Below are positions 35,321 to 46,300 of a DNA stretch of 64,000 bases, piece by piece; position 1 is the stretch's first letter, and every line of letters starts with the position of its first letter. The notes beneath the pieces were generated by a model, which did no database searches, was not told where the DNA came from, and saw nothing but the letters and a program-made list of their open reading frames with translations. The stretch covers positions 6,684,501 through 6,748,500 of the forward strand of contig NZ_CP135921.1 of NCBI RefSeq assembly GCF_032397745.1. The letters run 5' to 3'. The stretch is from Bradyrhizobium prioriisuperbiae (GTDB lineage: Bacteria > Pseudomonadota > Alphaproteobacteria > Rhizobiales > Xanthobacteraceae). A program made the position numbers and the translations under genes.

Positions 35321-35359
35321 TCACTGCGAAGCAGAAAAGCCGGACGGGAAGAGCTACGG

Positions 35360-36394
35360 TTATTCGAAGGGCACGCTCAAATTGCTGCGCTTCTCCAGCC
35401 AGCCCGGCACCGGCAGATTCTTCGAACGCATGAAGGCCGGATTGAACAGCTTGGACTGATAGCGCGTGCCGGAATCGCAGAGGATGGTTACGATGGTGTG
35501 GCCCGGTCCCAGCTGCTTGGCGAGCCGGATCGCGCCGGCGACATTGATGCCGGTCGAGCCGCCGAGGCACAGACCTTCGTGCTCCAGCAGATCAAAGATC
35601 ACCGGCACGGCTTCCTCGTCCGGAATGAGATAGGCCTCGTCGACCTGGGCGTCCTTGATCACCGGCGTCATTCGTCCGAGCCCGATGCCTTCGGTGATCG
35701 AATCGCCCGGCGTCGCCTTGGCCTGGCCGTTCTTGAACAGCTCGTACATGCCGGCCCCGCGGGGGTCGGCGACACCGATGATAATGTCCTTCTTCTTCTC
35801 GCGGAGATAAGCGCTGGTGCCCGCCAGCGTGCCGCCGGTGCCGATCGAGCAGATGAAGCCGTCGATCTTGCCGCCGGTCTGCTCCCAGATCTCGGGTCCG
35901 GTCGAGACGTAATGGGCCTTCGGATTGTCCAGGTTGTTCCACTGATCGGCGAACAGCACGCCGTTCGGCTCGGTCTTGCGCAGCTGATCGGCCAGACGCT
36001 TGGCGACATGCTGGTAATTGTTCGGGTTGCTGTAGGGCAGGGCCGGCACTTCGACGAGCTCCGCGCCGCAGAGCCGCAGCGTATCCTTCTTTTCCTGGCT
36101 CTGGGTTTCCGGGATCACGATCAGGGTCCGATAGCCGCGTGCGCTGGCGACCACCGCAAGCCCGATGCCGGTGTTGCCGGCGGTGCCTTCCAGCACCAAA
36201 CCGCCTGGCTTCAGGTCACCGCGTTTCTCCGCCTCGAGGATCATCTGTTTGCCGGCGCGGTCCTTCACGGACTGGCCCGGATTCATGAACTCGGCCTTGC
36301 CGAGAATGGTGCATCCGGTCGCTTCCGACGCATGCTTCAGCTTGATGAGCGGCGTGTTGCCGATCGCTTCGACGACATCGTGATAGATGGTCAT
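35360..36394 (-). CDS. cysK: Cysteine synthase A (O-acetylserine sulfhydrylase)
   Basis: 344 residues, somewhat longer than the 310-320 of typical CysK. It makes cysteine from O-acetylserine and sulfide with pyridoxal phosphate. The cofactor lysine is in NPGQSVKDRAG near residue 44, the substrate loop is EGTAGNTGIGLA, and the phosphate-binding loop is GTGGTLAGT. The C-terminal extension FMRSKNLPVPGWLEKRSN is seen in alphaproteobacterial homologues. Cystathionine beta-synthase-like activity cannot be excluded but no CBS regulatory domain is present. Confidence 0.92.
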   Translation of the reverse strand: MTIYHDVVEAIGNTPLIKLKHASEATGCTILGKAEFMNPGQSVKDRAGKQMILEAEKRGDLKPGGLVLEGTAGNTGIGLAVVASARGYRTLIVIPETQSQEKKDTLRLCGAELVEVPALPYSNPNNYQHVAKRLADQLRKTEPNGVLFADQWNNLDNPKAHYVSTGPEIWEQTGGKIDGFICSIGTGGTLAGTSAYLREKKKDIIIGVADPRGAGMYELFKNGQAKATPGDSITEGIGLGRMTPVIKDAQVDEAYLIPDEEAVPVIFDLLEHEGLCLGGSTGINVAGAIRLAKQLGPGHTIVTILCDSGTRYQSKLFNPAFMRSKNLPVPGWLEKRSNLSVPFE

Positions 36395-36503
36395 GATGAG
36401 ACGCGGGCCTTGAATACTTGCGGGGTCGATTCAGATTTTGACCCTAAAGCATTTGCGACGAAGAGGAAACCGCCTCGCCGGACCACCGGGGCATGGCAGA
36501 TCG

Positions 36504-37733
36504 TCAGGTGGTTTTCGCGAAAACGACCTGGCGGACGTCGATATTTCCAGACAGGAATCCGGCCTCGCAATAAGCGAGATAATACTCCCAGAGCCGCCGG
36601 AATCGCTCATCGAATCCGAGCGGCGTCAGGGTCGGCCATGCGGTGCGAAAATTATCCCGCCATGTCGCCAGTGTGCGGGCATAATCTTCTCCAAAAATCC
36701 GCTCACGGATAACGGGAATACCAAACCGCTCGCCGAGCGATGTCAGCACCCTTGGCGAGGGCAGCATGCCGCCGGGGAAAACATACCGCTGGATGAAATC
36801 GACTTCGCGCCGGTAGGTCTCGAAAAAGCGATCCTGGATGGTGATGGCCTGGATGCCGGCAAGGCCGCCGGGCAGCAGCCGGTCGCGCAGCTGTGAAAAA
36901 TACCGCGGCCAGAATTGCTCGCCGACCGCCTCGATCATCTCGATCGATGCGATGCGCTCGTACTGGCTGCGCTCGTCGCGGTAATCCTGGAAGCGGATCT
37001 CGACCCGGTCGTTCAGGCCTGCATTCTGGATGCGTTGGCTGGCGAAATCGAATTGCTCCCGGCTGATGGTGAGACCGACCACGCGGGCGCCGAAATTCTT
37101 TGCGGCATATTCGGCAAAGCCGCCCCAGCCGCAACCGATTTCGAGCACGCGCTGGTCCGGCTTCAGGTCGATGGCTTCGGCGAGCCGGCGGTATTTGTTG
37201 TGCTGCGCCGCCGTCAGGTCGTTGGCGCCATCCTCGAACAGCGCCGAGGAGTAGGTCATGCTGGGGTCGAGCCACGCCGAATAGAACGAGTTGCCGATAT
37301 CGTAGTGGGCGTGGATGTTGCGGCGCGACTGGGTCGGAGTGTTGCGGTTGAACCAGTGGCGGATCGCCTGCACAAAACGCATCAGCGGCTTGTTGCCGAG
37401 CATCGCCTGGATCAGGTCGTGGTTGACGCAGAAGATGTAGAGAAACTGCGTCAGGTCCGGCGTGTCCCACTCGCGCCGCAGATAAGCTTCGGCGATGCCG
37501 ATATCGCCGCCATTGAGCAGCCGCCAGGCGAAAGCGTAATCGTAGATGGTCATCGCCGCCGCTGGTCCCGGCTCCATGCCGCCGAAGCGGACCTGACGGC
37601 CGTCAGGCAGGGTGACATCGAGCGTCCCGCGCCGCAGCCGCGACGCGAATCCGAAGGCCAGCCGGGTCAGCCGGGGAAGGTCCGGAAGTGTTTTGGCGAT
37701 GTTGTCAGGCGTGAGAACGATCGGCTCGGGCAT
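36504..37733 (-). CDS. Cyclopropane-fatty-acyl-phospholipid synthase family methyltransferase
   Basis: 409 residues. The SAM-binding motif VLEIGCGWGGFAEY lies near residue 195, preceded by HYDIGNSFYSAWLDPSMTYSSA, shown here as HYDIGNSFYSAW, which is the cyclopropane synthase block; EMIEAVGEQFWPRYF carries the active-site Glu region. It adds a methylene or methyl group to unsaturated acyl chains of phospholipids. Last gene of a three-gene unit with DUF1365 and an FAD oxidoreductase. This set usually makes a modified fatty acid rather than the classic Cfa product, so I give no symbol. Confidence 0.9.
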   Translation of the reverse strand: MPEPIVLTPDNIAKTLPDLPRLTRLAFGFASRLRRGTLDVTLPDGRQVRFGGMEPGPAAAMTIYDYAFAWRLLNGGDIGIAEAYLRREWDTPDLTQFLYIFCVNHDLIQAMLGNKPLMRFVQAIRHWFNRNTPTQSRRNIHAHYDIGNSFYSAWLDPSMTYSSALFEDGANDLTAAQHNKYRRLAEAIDLKPDQRVLEIGCGWGGFAEYAAKNFGARVVGLTISREQFDFASQRIQNAGLNDRVEIRFQDYRDERSQYERIASIEMIEAVGEQFWPRYFSQLRDRLLPGGLAGIQAITIQDRFFETYRREVDFIQRYVFPGGMLPSPRVLTSLGERFGIPVIRERIFGEDYARTLATWRDNFRTAWPTLTPLGFDERFRRLWEYYLAYCEAGFLSGNIDVRQVVFAKTT

Positions 37734-37750
37734 TCCGCAGATCCATCAAT

Positions 37751-38653
37751 TCAGTATGGCTCTGGGTCCAGGGTTTTCCAATGGCTCTCCAATTTCTTGG
37801 AATCCATCTTCATCGCGTCATCACGCTCACGCGTTGCAGAGCGGGCTGTCCCAGACCCATCCGCCGCCGGCTCTCGGGGAACAAACCTCGCGCCTTTGAT
37901 CCAAAGACGCAAGGCCTCCCAGTGAATGGCCGCAATGATTTTGAACGTGACAAACGGTAGCGACACCACGGACCGCAGCAAGGCGCGAGTCGTCAGGGGG
38001 CGCCGGTTGCCATGAAACGTGGCGGCGAGCAGGGGGCCCTCGTGGTCGGTTTCCAGAATCCGCAACTTCACGGTGTCGGACGGCGGCGCCACCCGGAAAT
38101 AATATCGCATGGCCATGCCGACAAAGGGCGAGACGTAGAACTGCTTGTCCTGCTGCTGCCGCAGACCCGCTGCGCTTTGGTTTTCCGGATCGACCGGCAG
38201 GGCGTAGGCATGGATGTCGCCAAAGGTGTTGCGCACCTCATAGATCATCAGGGCCAGCCGGCTGTCTGCCTGCGAGCAGAAGTAAACCGAGAGCGGATTG
38301 AAGGTGTAGCCGAGCAACCGCGGATAACACAGCAACAGCACGCGGCCGCCGGTGAGATCGATACCTTGGTCGCGGGCGCAGCGTTGTACGTACTGGCGCA
38401 ATGACGAGCCGTCGCGATCGCCGTGATCAGCCTCATGGAAACTGTAGAGCGCCGCGCGGTTGACCCCGAACAGGGGTGACTGCCGATCGGCGTCCCCAAG
38501 GCGATCCAGGTCGATCAAGAGGCTCATGACGCGATAGTTGAAGCGGTGCCCCATCGGCTTGAGCCGGGCGTGCATCACCTTGCCGACATACAGGTCGGCG
38601 GCCGGTGGCGGCGCCGTGTGGTGGTCGAAACCGCTGCCGCGTAATCGATCCAT
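37751..38653 (-). CDS. DUF1365 family protein
   Basis: 300 residues. Family blocks: LYVGKVMHARLKPMGHRFNY shown as GKVMHARLKP and HRFNYRV near the start, RVLLLCYPRLLGYTFNPLSVYFC shown as LGYTFNPLSVYFC in the middle, and YVSPFVGMAMRYYFRV. The function of DUF1365 is unknown; it occurs next to cyclopropane-type methyltransferases and FAD amine-oxidase-like proteins. It is 17 bp from the methyltransferase gene and 3 bp from the oxidoreductase gene, so all three are surely one operon. Confidence 0.92.
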   Translation of the reverse strand: MDRLRGSGFDHHTAPPPAADLYVGKVMHARLKPMGHRFNYRVMSLLIDLDRLGDADRQSPLFGVNRAALYSFHEADHGDRDGSSLRQYVQRCARDQGIDLTGGRVLLLCYPRLLGYTFNPLSVYFCSQADSRLALMIYEVRNTFGDIHAYALPVDPENQSAAGLRQQQDKQFYVSPFVGMAMRYYFRVAPPSDTVKLRILETDHEGPLLAATFHGNRRPLTTRALLRSVVSLPFVTFKIIAAIHWEALRLWIKGARFVPREPAADGSGTARSATRERDDAMKMDSKKLESHWKTLDPEPY

Positions 38654-38656
38654 GCG

Positions 38657-39985
38657 CTACTCCGCCGCTTCGGCTAGTATGCTCGCGGCGACAGGCTCAA
38701 TGCTCCGCCACGGGACGGTGGCGCCGAGTGCATCCGCAACCGCCAGCGCCGAGCGCAATCCATCCTCGTGAAAGCCGTATCCGGTCCAGGCGCCGCAAAA
38801 CCATGTATGCCGCCGGCCCTGGATCGTGCTCAGGCGCTTCTGGGCGGCAAACGCCTTGGCGTCGAACTGCGGATGGTCGCAGAGATAGCGGCCGAACGTC
38901 AGGGCCGGGTCCGGCTCGAACGGCGGGTTCAGGCTGACGAACAGCGGCTTGTCGTCATCGATGCCCTGCAACCGGTTCATCCAGTAGGTGACAGCGACAT
39001 CGTTCAAGGCCTGGCCGTCCCGCGCCCAGCGCAGGAAATTCCAGGAGGCCCACGCGCCTCTGCGTTTCGGCATCAGCCTCGGATCGCGATGCAAGAAGAC
39101 AGCATTCGGCGCGTAACGAATATCCCCGAGGACGCCGCGCTCGCCGGTGTCGGCATCGGTCAGCATGGCGAGCGCCTGGTCACTGTGCGCGGCGATCACG
39201 ACGTGATCGTAGCTCTCCTGACCGCCATGGCTGTCATGGATCAGGACGCCGGATGGCTTGCGTTCGATGGCGGTGACCGCGCATCCCAGCCGCAGACGGT
39301 CGCGGAAGGTGGCGGTCAGTTTGTCCACATAACGATGGCTGCCGCCTTTGACCGTTCGCCACACTGGGCGGTCGTACTGCAGCAGCCGGTGATTGTCGAA
39401 GAACGTGACGAAGTTCTCGGCCGGAAAGTCCAGCATCCGGTCGGCCGGCGCGGACCAGATCGCCGCGCCCATCGGGGCGAGGTAATCCGTCAGCAACCGC
39501 GGCGCAAAGCGGCGCTGCCTGAAATAATCGCCCAGCGTCAGCCCGGCGAGGCGGCCGGCGGCATGATCCGCCACGCTGACGTCATTGAATCTCAGGATAT
39601 CGCGCAGCATGCCGAGATAGGACGGCGACAACAGATTGCGCGGCTGAACGAAAAGGCCCTTGGCGGTCTCAGCCCAGGTTTCGCCGCCGCCTTTCCATTC
39701 GAAGCGCCCGCCGTCCGCGGTGACCGCAAAACTCATGCAGCTTTCCACCGTCTCGACACCAAGCTCGGTGAACAGCGCTGCAAGGTCCGGGTAATTGAGT
39801 TCGTTGTAGACAATGAAGCCGACATCGACTGCGATCGGCGTGCCGTCGTAATCGATCGTGACCGTATGGCTGTGTCCGCCGGGACGGAGTTCGCGGTCAT
39901 ACACCGTCACCGCATAGCGCCGGGACAGCGCCCATGCCGCGGCACTGCCCGCAATCCCCGTTCCAACCACCGCGATTCGCATCAA
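38657..39985 (-). CDS. FAD-dependent oxidoreductase (amine oxidase-like)
   Basis: 442 residues. N-terminal dinucleotide-binding site IAVVGTGIAGSAAAWAL followed by the acidic residue in TVYDRE. The middle has ENFVTFFDNHRLL, and the C-terminus TWFCGAWTGYGFHEDG is the FAD-closing motif of this COG2907-type family. It probably oxidises or desaturates a lipid chain made by the partner methyltransferase. First gene of the operon; the 411-bp region upstream must hold its promoter. Confidence 0.9.
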   Translation of the reverse strand: MMRIAVVGTGIAGSAAAWALSRRYAVTVYDRELRPGGHSHTVTIDYDGTPIAVDVGFIVYNELNYPDLAALFTELGVETVESCMSFAVTADGGRFEWKGGGETWAETAKGLFVQPRNLLSPSYLGMLRDILRFNDVSVADHAAGRLAGLTLGDYFRQRRFAPRLLTDYLAPMGAAIWSAPADRMLDFPAENFVTFFDNHRLLQYDRPVWRTVKGGSHRYVDKLTATFRDRLRLGCAVTAIERKPSGVLIHDSHGGQESYDHVVIAAHSDQALAMLTDADTGERGVLGDIRYAPNAVFLHRDPRLMPKRRGAWASWNFLRWARDGQALNDVAVTYWMNRLQGIDDDKPLFVSLNPPFEPDPALTFGRYLCDHPQFDAKAFAAQKRLSTIQGRRHTWFCGAWTGYGFHEDGLRSALAVADALGATVPWRSIEPVAASILAEAAE

Positions 39986-40396
39986 CTGCCCCCGAAGATG
40001 AACACTGATCGAGGTACGAGATTGGGATGATTAGAGTTTCAGCCACCGCGTCCGGCGCGGGAACATTCGGAAACCCGCCCGGGCGGCGCGCGGAGAACCT
40101 CTAGATTGGATGAAATCTTGTTAAGAAAGCAGGGCGTTTACGGACAGCCGACCCGCATGAAAGCCTTGTGTTGCAGTCAAAAGTCACTGAAGCGGGAGCA
40201 AGAGCCACAGCGTGCGGGAAAATCGCTTTGAGTGCTGGACAACCTCTCGGATGGCTGTCCCAGCGTGATTGGGCCGGATAGAATGCGCCGCTCTGACGTC
40301 ACCCGGAAACGTAAATAGAAACATGCCTTTCGCGACGATTTTCAGCTTCCGGCTTGGCAGCGGCCACGGTCGAGACGACCGCCGCGCCGGGCCACC
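39986..40396. other. Divergent intergenic region, lipid operon versus RND operon
   Basis: 411 bp without a supported gene. It holds the promoters of the FAD oxidoreductase operon (leftward) and the RND operon (rightward). I found no palindromic operator, regulator gene or clear sigma-factor motif. A GGAAC at about 40067 is not followed by a matching -10. Confidence 0.4.
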
Positions 40397-41899
40397 ATGT
40401 CGCGTGCCGGGCGGGGTGGTCGCGTGAGCGAACCTGCAGATCAGCGAAAATCTCACGCGGGACGGCGCCGGCGGGGGGCAGGCCTGCGACTCGGCATCGC
40501 CTTGTCGCTGATGGCGATGTCCACGGGATGCATCCTGAAACCCGATCTGCCCGATCCCGCGCTGGATGTCCCCACGGACTACAAGTATGCCGGGCGCAAC
40601 GATACTGCCGCCCCGCCGCCGCTGGATTGGTGGCGTGCATTCGGCTCGCGCGAACTGACCACGCTGATGGAGGAGGCGCAGACCGTCAATCTGGACATTG
40701 CGGCGGCGACCGCGCGAATCGTTCAGGCTGACGCCCAGGCCCGGACCGCGGGCGCCGCACTGTTGCCGACCCTGAGCGGAAGCGTGCAGGACACCCGCGC
40801 CAAATCTTCCGGATCCAGCGCCAGCGGTCTCACAAACCTCGGCCGCCACACCACCACGTATTCGGCGTCGCTCAGCGCGAGCTACGAGATCGATTTCTGG
40901 GGCAAGAATCGCGATGCGACGCTGGCGGCCGAGGAAACCGCCAACGCCAACCGCTTCGATCGCGACACCGTGGCGCTCACCACCTATGCGGCCGTCGCCA
41001 ATGCCTATTTCCAGGTGCTGGTGTCACAGGACCGGATCCGAATCGCCAACAGCAACATCGCCAGCGCCCAGCGCATCTATGATGCGATCAAGCAGCGCCT
41101 CGACGCCGGAACCGGGACCGATCTCGATCTGGCCCAGCAGGAGAGCGTGCTGATCGGCCAGAAGGCTGCCGTTCCGCCGCTGCGGCAAACCCTGCAGCAG
41201 AACGTCAATGCGCTGGCGACGCTGGTGTCGCGACCGCCGGAAAGCCTCAAGGTGGCCGGCGGCTCGCTCAACCGGCTCGCTGTGCCGCGCGTCACGCCGG
41301 GTCTGCCGTCTGATCTGTTGACCCAGCGGCCGGATATCCGGCGGCAGGAAGCCGATCTGGCGTCGGCCACGGCCAATGTCGGCAATGCCCGGGCGCAGTT
41401 CTTCCCGAGCATTCAGCTCACCGGTTCGGGCGGCTATCAGAGCGCTGCTCTGGCCGCCTTGTTCACGCCGAATGCCGTGTTCTTCAACATCGCCGCCAGC
41501 GCGACTCAGCCGATTTTCGACGGCGGCCGCATCCAGGCCAACTTCGACCTGCAGCGGGCGCGGCAGGACGAATTGTTGCAGACCTATCGCAAAACCGTCG
41601 TCTCGGCCTTCGCCGATGTCGACAACGCGCTGGTCGCAATCAAGCAGAGCACCGAGCGGTTGCGCCTGCAGCGCGCCGTCGAGGTGGCGTCGCGGCGGGC
41701 TTTCGATCTGTCGGAGCAAAGGCTGCGTGCCGGGACCATCGATATTGTGACCCTGCTCAACACACAATTGACGCTATTTCAGGCCGAAGACACCCTGGCG
41801 CAGGCTCAGCTCGCGCGCTTTCAGGCTATAGTCAGCCTCTATCAGGCATTAGGGGGCGGCTGGACACCGAGGATGGAAGGGCCGGTCGATGCTCTTTAA
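40397..41899 (+). CDS. RND efflux outer membrane channel lipoprotein (NodT/OprM family)
   Basis: 500 residues from the ATG at 40397; a GTG at 40424 would also work. The signal ends in MSTGC, a lipoprotein-type cleavage site, at about residue 50, so 20-25 extra residues precede the hydrophobic core. Two repeats of the outer membrane efflux fold follow: ELTTLMEEAQTVNLDIAAA, shown as LTTLMEEAQTVNLDI, and DLLTQRPDIRRQEADLASA in the second half. It forms the trimeric exit duct. It overlaps the adaptor gene by 11 bases. Confidence 0.93.
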   Translation: MSRAGRGGRVSEPADQRKSHAGRRRRGAGLRLGIALSLMAMSTGCILKPDLPDPALDVPTDYKYAGRNDTAAPPPLDWWRAFGSRELTTLMEEAQTVNLDIAAATARIVQADAQARTAGAALLPTLSGSVQDTRAKSSGSSASGLTNLGRHTTTYSASLSASYEIDFWGKNRDATLAAEETANANRFDRDTVALTTYAAVANAYFQVLVSQDRIRIANSNIASAQRIYDAIKQRLDAGTGTDLDLAQQESVLIGQKAAVPPLRQTLQQNVNALATLVSRPPESLKVAGGSLNRLAVPRVTPGLPSDLLTQRPDIRRQEADLASATANVGNARAQFFPSIQLTGSGGYQSAALAALFTPNAVFFNIAASATQPIFDGGRIQANFDLQRARQDELLQTYRKTVVSAFADVDNALVAIKQSTERLRLQRAVEVASRRAFDLSEQRLRAGTIDIVTLLNTQLTLFQAEDTLAQAQLARFQAIVSLYQALGGGWTPRMEGPVDAL

Positions 41900-43265
41900 G
41901 CCAGATCTGAAGGAAACCGCGAAGGCCGCCGGCGACGGCGTTGCCAATGTCGCCTCGCGGGCGCGCCGACGGACCGTTTCGATCGCCATCACGCTGCTCA
42001 TCCTCGGCGGTCTCGGCTACATCGCCTGGACCTATATCGAGCAGAACCGGGCTGCGGCGACCCGGACCCGCCCCGATCCTGCCGTGCCGGTGCTGGCCGC
42101 CACGCCGCGCATCCAGGACGTGCCGGTGTATCTCGACGGCGTCGGCACCGTGAAGGCGATGAACACCGTGACGGTCCGCGCCCAGGTCGACGGCAAGCTG
42201 TTGTCGGTCAATTTCAAGGAAGGCCAGGACGTCAAATCCGGCGACGTGCTGGCGGAGATCGATCCCGCGCTTTATCAGGCGACCTACGATCAGGCGGTGG
42301 CGAAGAAGGCGCAGGATGAAGCGCTGCTCGCCAATGCCCGTCTCGACCTCGTTCGCTACCAGCAGCTTGCAGCCTCCAAGGCCGGCTCGACCCAGCAGGC
42401 GGATACGCAGCGCTCGCTGGTGGCGCAATACGAAGCGCAGGTGAGGTCGGACCAGGCCTCCATCGACAATGCGCAGGCGACGCTGAGCTACACCAAGATC
42501 ATTGCACCGCTGAGCGGCCGTGCCGGCTTGCGTCAGGTGGACCAGGGCAACATCATCCATGCCTCGGACACCACCGGTCTTGTGGTGATCACACAGCTGC
42601 AGCCGATCACCGTCTGGTTCAGCCTGCCGCAGCAGCAGATCGTGCGGGTCAATGCCGCGGCGGCCGCGGGCAAACTCGCCGTCGATGTCTTCGGCAATGA
42701 CGGGCGCACCGTGGTCGATACCGGAACGCTGCAGAGCATCGACAACCAGGTCGATCCGACCACCGGCACCGTCAAGCTCAAGGCCGAGTTTCCCAATGCC
42801 AGACTTCAGCTGTGGCCGGGCCAGTTCGTCAATGTCCGGCTCAAGGTGGAAACCCTGACCCAGGCTCTGGTGGTGCCGACCGCGGCGGTTCAGCGCGGGC
42901 CCGGGGGCACCTTCAGTTACGTGATCGGCAGCGACAATGTTGTCACGGCGCGTGCAGTGACTGTGACCCAGCAGACCGAGAACGACGCTGTGATCACCAA
43001 GGGCCTGACGGTCGACGATCAGGTGGTCACCACCGGATTCGCCAACCTCGCCGATGGCACCAAGGTCGTGATCGGCAAGAACGACGAGCAGGCTGTGACC
43101 CCGGATCTGGCGCCGCGGCGGCGCCAAGGCGGCGGCAAGGGCGAACGGGGCGGCGAGCGACGCGGGAAGAATCGCGAAGGGGCGGGCGCCCCCAACGCGA
43201 GCGGCGCCACGCCGGCGCAGGGTGCGAGCGAGCAGGGGGCGAAATCCGGCGGCAGTGCGAAGTGA
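41889..43265 (+). CDS. RND efflux periplasmic adaptor (membrane fusion protein)
   Basis: 458 residues. One membrane anchor (about 30-50, RRTVSIAITLLILGGLGYI). Lipoyl-like halves VTVRAQVDGKLLSVNFKEGQ, shown as AQVDGKLLSVNFKEGQDV, and APLSGRAGLRQVDQGN flank a short hairpin. The beta-barrel and membrane-proximal domains follow. It resembles MdtA. The last ~50 residues are a low-complexity basic tail (RRRQGGGKGERGGERRGKN) unlike the core and likely flexible. The gene couples the outer channel to the two permeases encoded next. Confidence 0.93.
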   Translation: MLFKPDLKETAKAAGDGVANVASRARRRTVSIAITLLILGGLGYIAWTYIEQNRAAATRTRPDPAVPVLAATPRIQDVPVYLDGVGTVKAMNTVTVRAQVDGKLLSVNFKEGQDVKSGDVLAEIDPALYQATYDQAVAKKAQDEALLANARLDLVRYQQLAASKAGSTQQADTQRSLVAQYEAQVRSDQASIDNAQATLSYTKIIAPLSGRAGLRQVDQGNIIHASDTTGLVVITQLQPITVWFSLPQQQIVRVNAAAAAGKLAVDVFGNDGRTVVDTGTLQSIDNQVDPTTGTVKLKAEFPNARLQLWPGQFVNVRLKVETLTQALVVPTAAVQRGPGGTFSYVIGSDNVVTARAVTVTQQTENDAVITKGLTVDDQVVTTGFANLADGTKVVIGKNDEQAVTPDLAPRRRQGGGKGERGGERRGKNREGAGAPNASGATPAQGASEQGAKSGGSAK

Positions 43266-43304
43266 TACGAACTTCGAATTCGGGACACTGGTGAGCGTTT
43301 ATCG

Positions 43305-46300
43305 ATGAGCGTGTCCGAACCATTCATCCGGCGACCGATCGCCACCTCGCTGCTGGGGATCGCGCTGCTGATCGGCGGCGCGCTCGGCTACTGGTCGCTG
43401 CCGGTCTCCGCGTTGCCGCAGGTCGATTTCCCCACGGTGCAGGTGACCACGCAATTGCCGGGCGCAAGTCCGGATGTTGCGGCGTCGCTGATCACGGCGC
43501 CGCTGGAACGTCAGCTCGGGCAAATCCCCTCGCTGTCGACCATGACGTCGACCAGTTCGTTCGGCGTCAGCCAGATCTCCCTGCAGTTCGATCTCAACCG
43601 CGACATCGACGGCGCCACCCAGGACGTGCAGGCGGCGATCAACGCGGCGGCCGGCATCCTGCCGAAGAACCTGCCGTATCCGCCGACCTATGCGAAGGTC
43701 AATCCGGCCGACGCGCCGGTGGTCACGCTGGCGCTGACGTCGGACACCATTTCGATCCGGGTGATGAGCGATCTCGCCGACTCCATGATGGCGCAGCGAC
43801 TGGCCCAAATCACCGGCGTCGGACGGGTGTCGATCCTGGGAGGATTGAAACCGGCGGTGCGGATCCAGGCCGATCTGGCGCGGCTGGCCGCCTACGGCAT
43901 CGGCATGGAGGACCTGCGCGCCGCGATCGCCGGCGCCAACGTCTCCGGCCCCAAGGGCTCGCTCGACGGCGCGCAGCAGGCCTACACCATCGCCGCCAAT
44001 GACCAGATTGCAGCGGCAGACGCCTACAGGCCGATCATTATCGCCTATCGCAACAACTCCCCGGTCACCATCGGCGACGTCGCCACCATCGTGGACGGCC
44101 TGGAGAACGATCGCACCGGCGGCTGGTACCAGGGCACGCCGGCGGTGGTCATCAACATCCAGCGCCAGCCTGGCGCCAACGTCATCGACGTGGTGCAGCA
44201 GATCCGGGAAGAAATTCCGCGCCTGCAACGGGCGATCCCGGCCGGCGTCAAGCTGACGGTGGTCAGTGACCGTACCGTCACGATCCGCGCCTCGGTGCGC
44301 GACGTGCAGTTCACGCTGGTGCTCAGCGTCATTCTGGTCACGCTCGTGGTGCTGCTGTTCCTTCGCTCGATCCGCGCGACCATTATTGCGGGCGTGGCGT
44401 TGCCGCTGTCGCTGATCACGAGTTTTGGCATCATGTGGTTTGCCGGCTTCAGCCTCGACAATCTGTCGCTGATGGCGCTGACCATCGGCACCGGGTTCGT
44501 GGTCGACGACGCCATCGTGATGATCGAGAATATCGTGCGCCACATGGAAGGTGGCGACAGTGCGATGGAAGCCTCGCTCAAGGGCGCACGCGAAATCGGC
44601 TTCACGGTGATTTCGCTGACGGTCTCGCTAATTGCGGTGTTCATCCCACTGCTGTTCATGTCGGGGCTGGTCGGCCGCATGTTCCGCGAGTTCGCGCTGA
44701 CGTTGACCATCGCCGTGGTCACATCGGCCGTGGTGTCGCTGACGCTGACGCCGATGATGTGCTCGCGGCTGTTGAAGCGGCACGGCGAGGAAATGTCGGT
44801 TCCTGGCCTCGCGACGATTAGCGGCTGGATCGACCGCAGCGTCGAATTCTATCATCGAACACTGCTCTGGGCGCTGCGACACCAGCGCGCCACCTTGGTC
44901 GTGACGTTTGCCACCATTGCAGCGACACTCGCGCTCTATGTCGTCGCACCAAAGGGCTTTTTGCCGCTGCAGGACACGTCTTCCATTACCGCAGTGACCG
45001 AAGCCGGACCCGACGTCTCGTTCCTGGAGATGCAGCGGCGGCAGGCCGAGATCGCCAATACCATCCAGGCGGACAGCGATGTGATCGGTGTCGTCTCGGT
45101 GATCGGGGCTGGCTCGGTCAACCCGACCACCAATGTCGGCAGCATTGTCATCACGCTGAAGCAGCGCGACGAGCGCAAGACCGGTGTCGTCGGCGTCATC
45201 GAGCGGCTGAAGCAGAAGGTCGCCTCGGTGCCCGGCATGACGGTCTATTTCCAGCCGGTGCAGGACATCCAGATCAGCACGCGATCGAGCCGGTCGCAGT
45301 ATCAGTACACGCTGACCGCGACCGATTCCAAAGACGTCGTCATGTGGTCGAGCCGGCTGGTCCAGGAATTGCGGCGCAATCCGCTGTTCCGCGACGTCTC
45401 CTCGGAAGCGCAGGAAGGCGGCCTGCGGGCGGCGCTCGACGTCGATCGCCAGCGCGCCGGCCAGCTCGGCGTGTCGCTGCAATCCGTCAACGACACGCTC
45501 AATGATGCTTTTGCCCAGCGACAGGTCTCGACGATTTATGGCCAGGCCAACCAGTATCGGGTGGTGCTGGAGGCGTTGCCCCAGGATCAGCGCGATCCGT
45601 CGGTGCTCTCCAAGCTCTACGTGCCGGGCGCCGCGGGCGCCCAGGTGCCGATCTCGGCGGTCGCAACCCTGAAGCGGACCACGGCGCCGCTGGCGATCTC
45701 GCACCAGGCGCAATTCCCCGCTGTGACGTTGAGCTTCAATCTGGCGCCCGGCGCCGCCCTTGGCGATGCGGTCGCGGCGGTCAAGGACACCGAAACCCGG
45801 ATCGGAATGCCTGCTATCGTGACCGGGCTTTATTCCGGTGATGCCGCCGAATTCTCGCGCTCGCTCGCCGGACAGCCATGGCTGATCCTGGCGGCGCTGG
45901 TCACGATCTATATCGTGCTCGGCGTACTGTACGAGAGTTATGTCCATCCGATCACCATCCTCTCGACACTGCCATCGGCCGGTGTCGGTGCGATCCTGGC
46001 TCTGATGCTGTGCGGGGAAGACCTTTCGGTGATCGGGCTGATCGGAATCATCCTGCTGATGGGCATCGTCAAGAAGAACGCCATCATGATGATCGACTTC
46101 GCGCTGGAAGCGGAGCGGCACCAGGGCATGACGTCTTATGACGCCATCGTGCAGGCCTGCCTGCTGCGGTTCCGGCCGATCATGATGACGACCCTGGCCG
46201 CATTGTTCGGTGCGCTGCCCCTGGCGATCGAGAGCGGGACAGGGGCGGAGCTTCGTTTTCCGCTCGGCATCTCGATCATCGGCGGCTTGATCCTGAGCCA

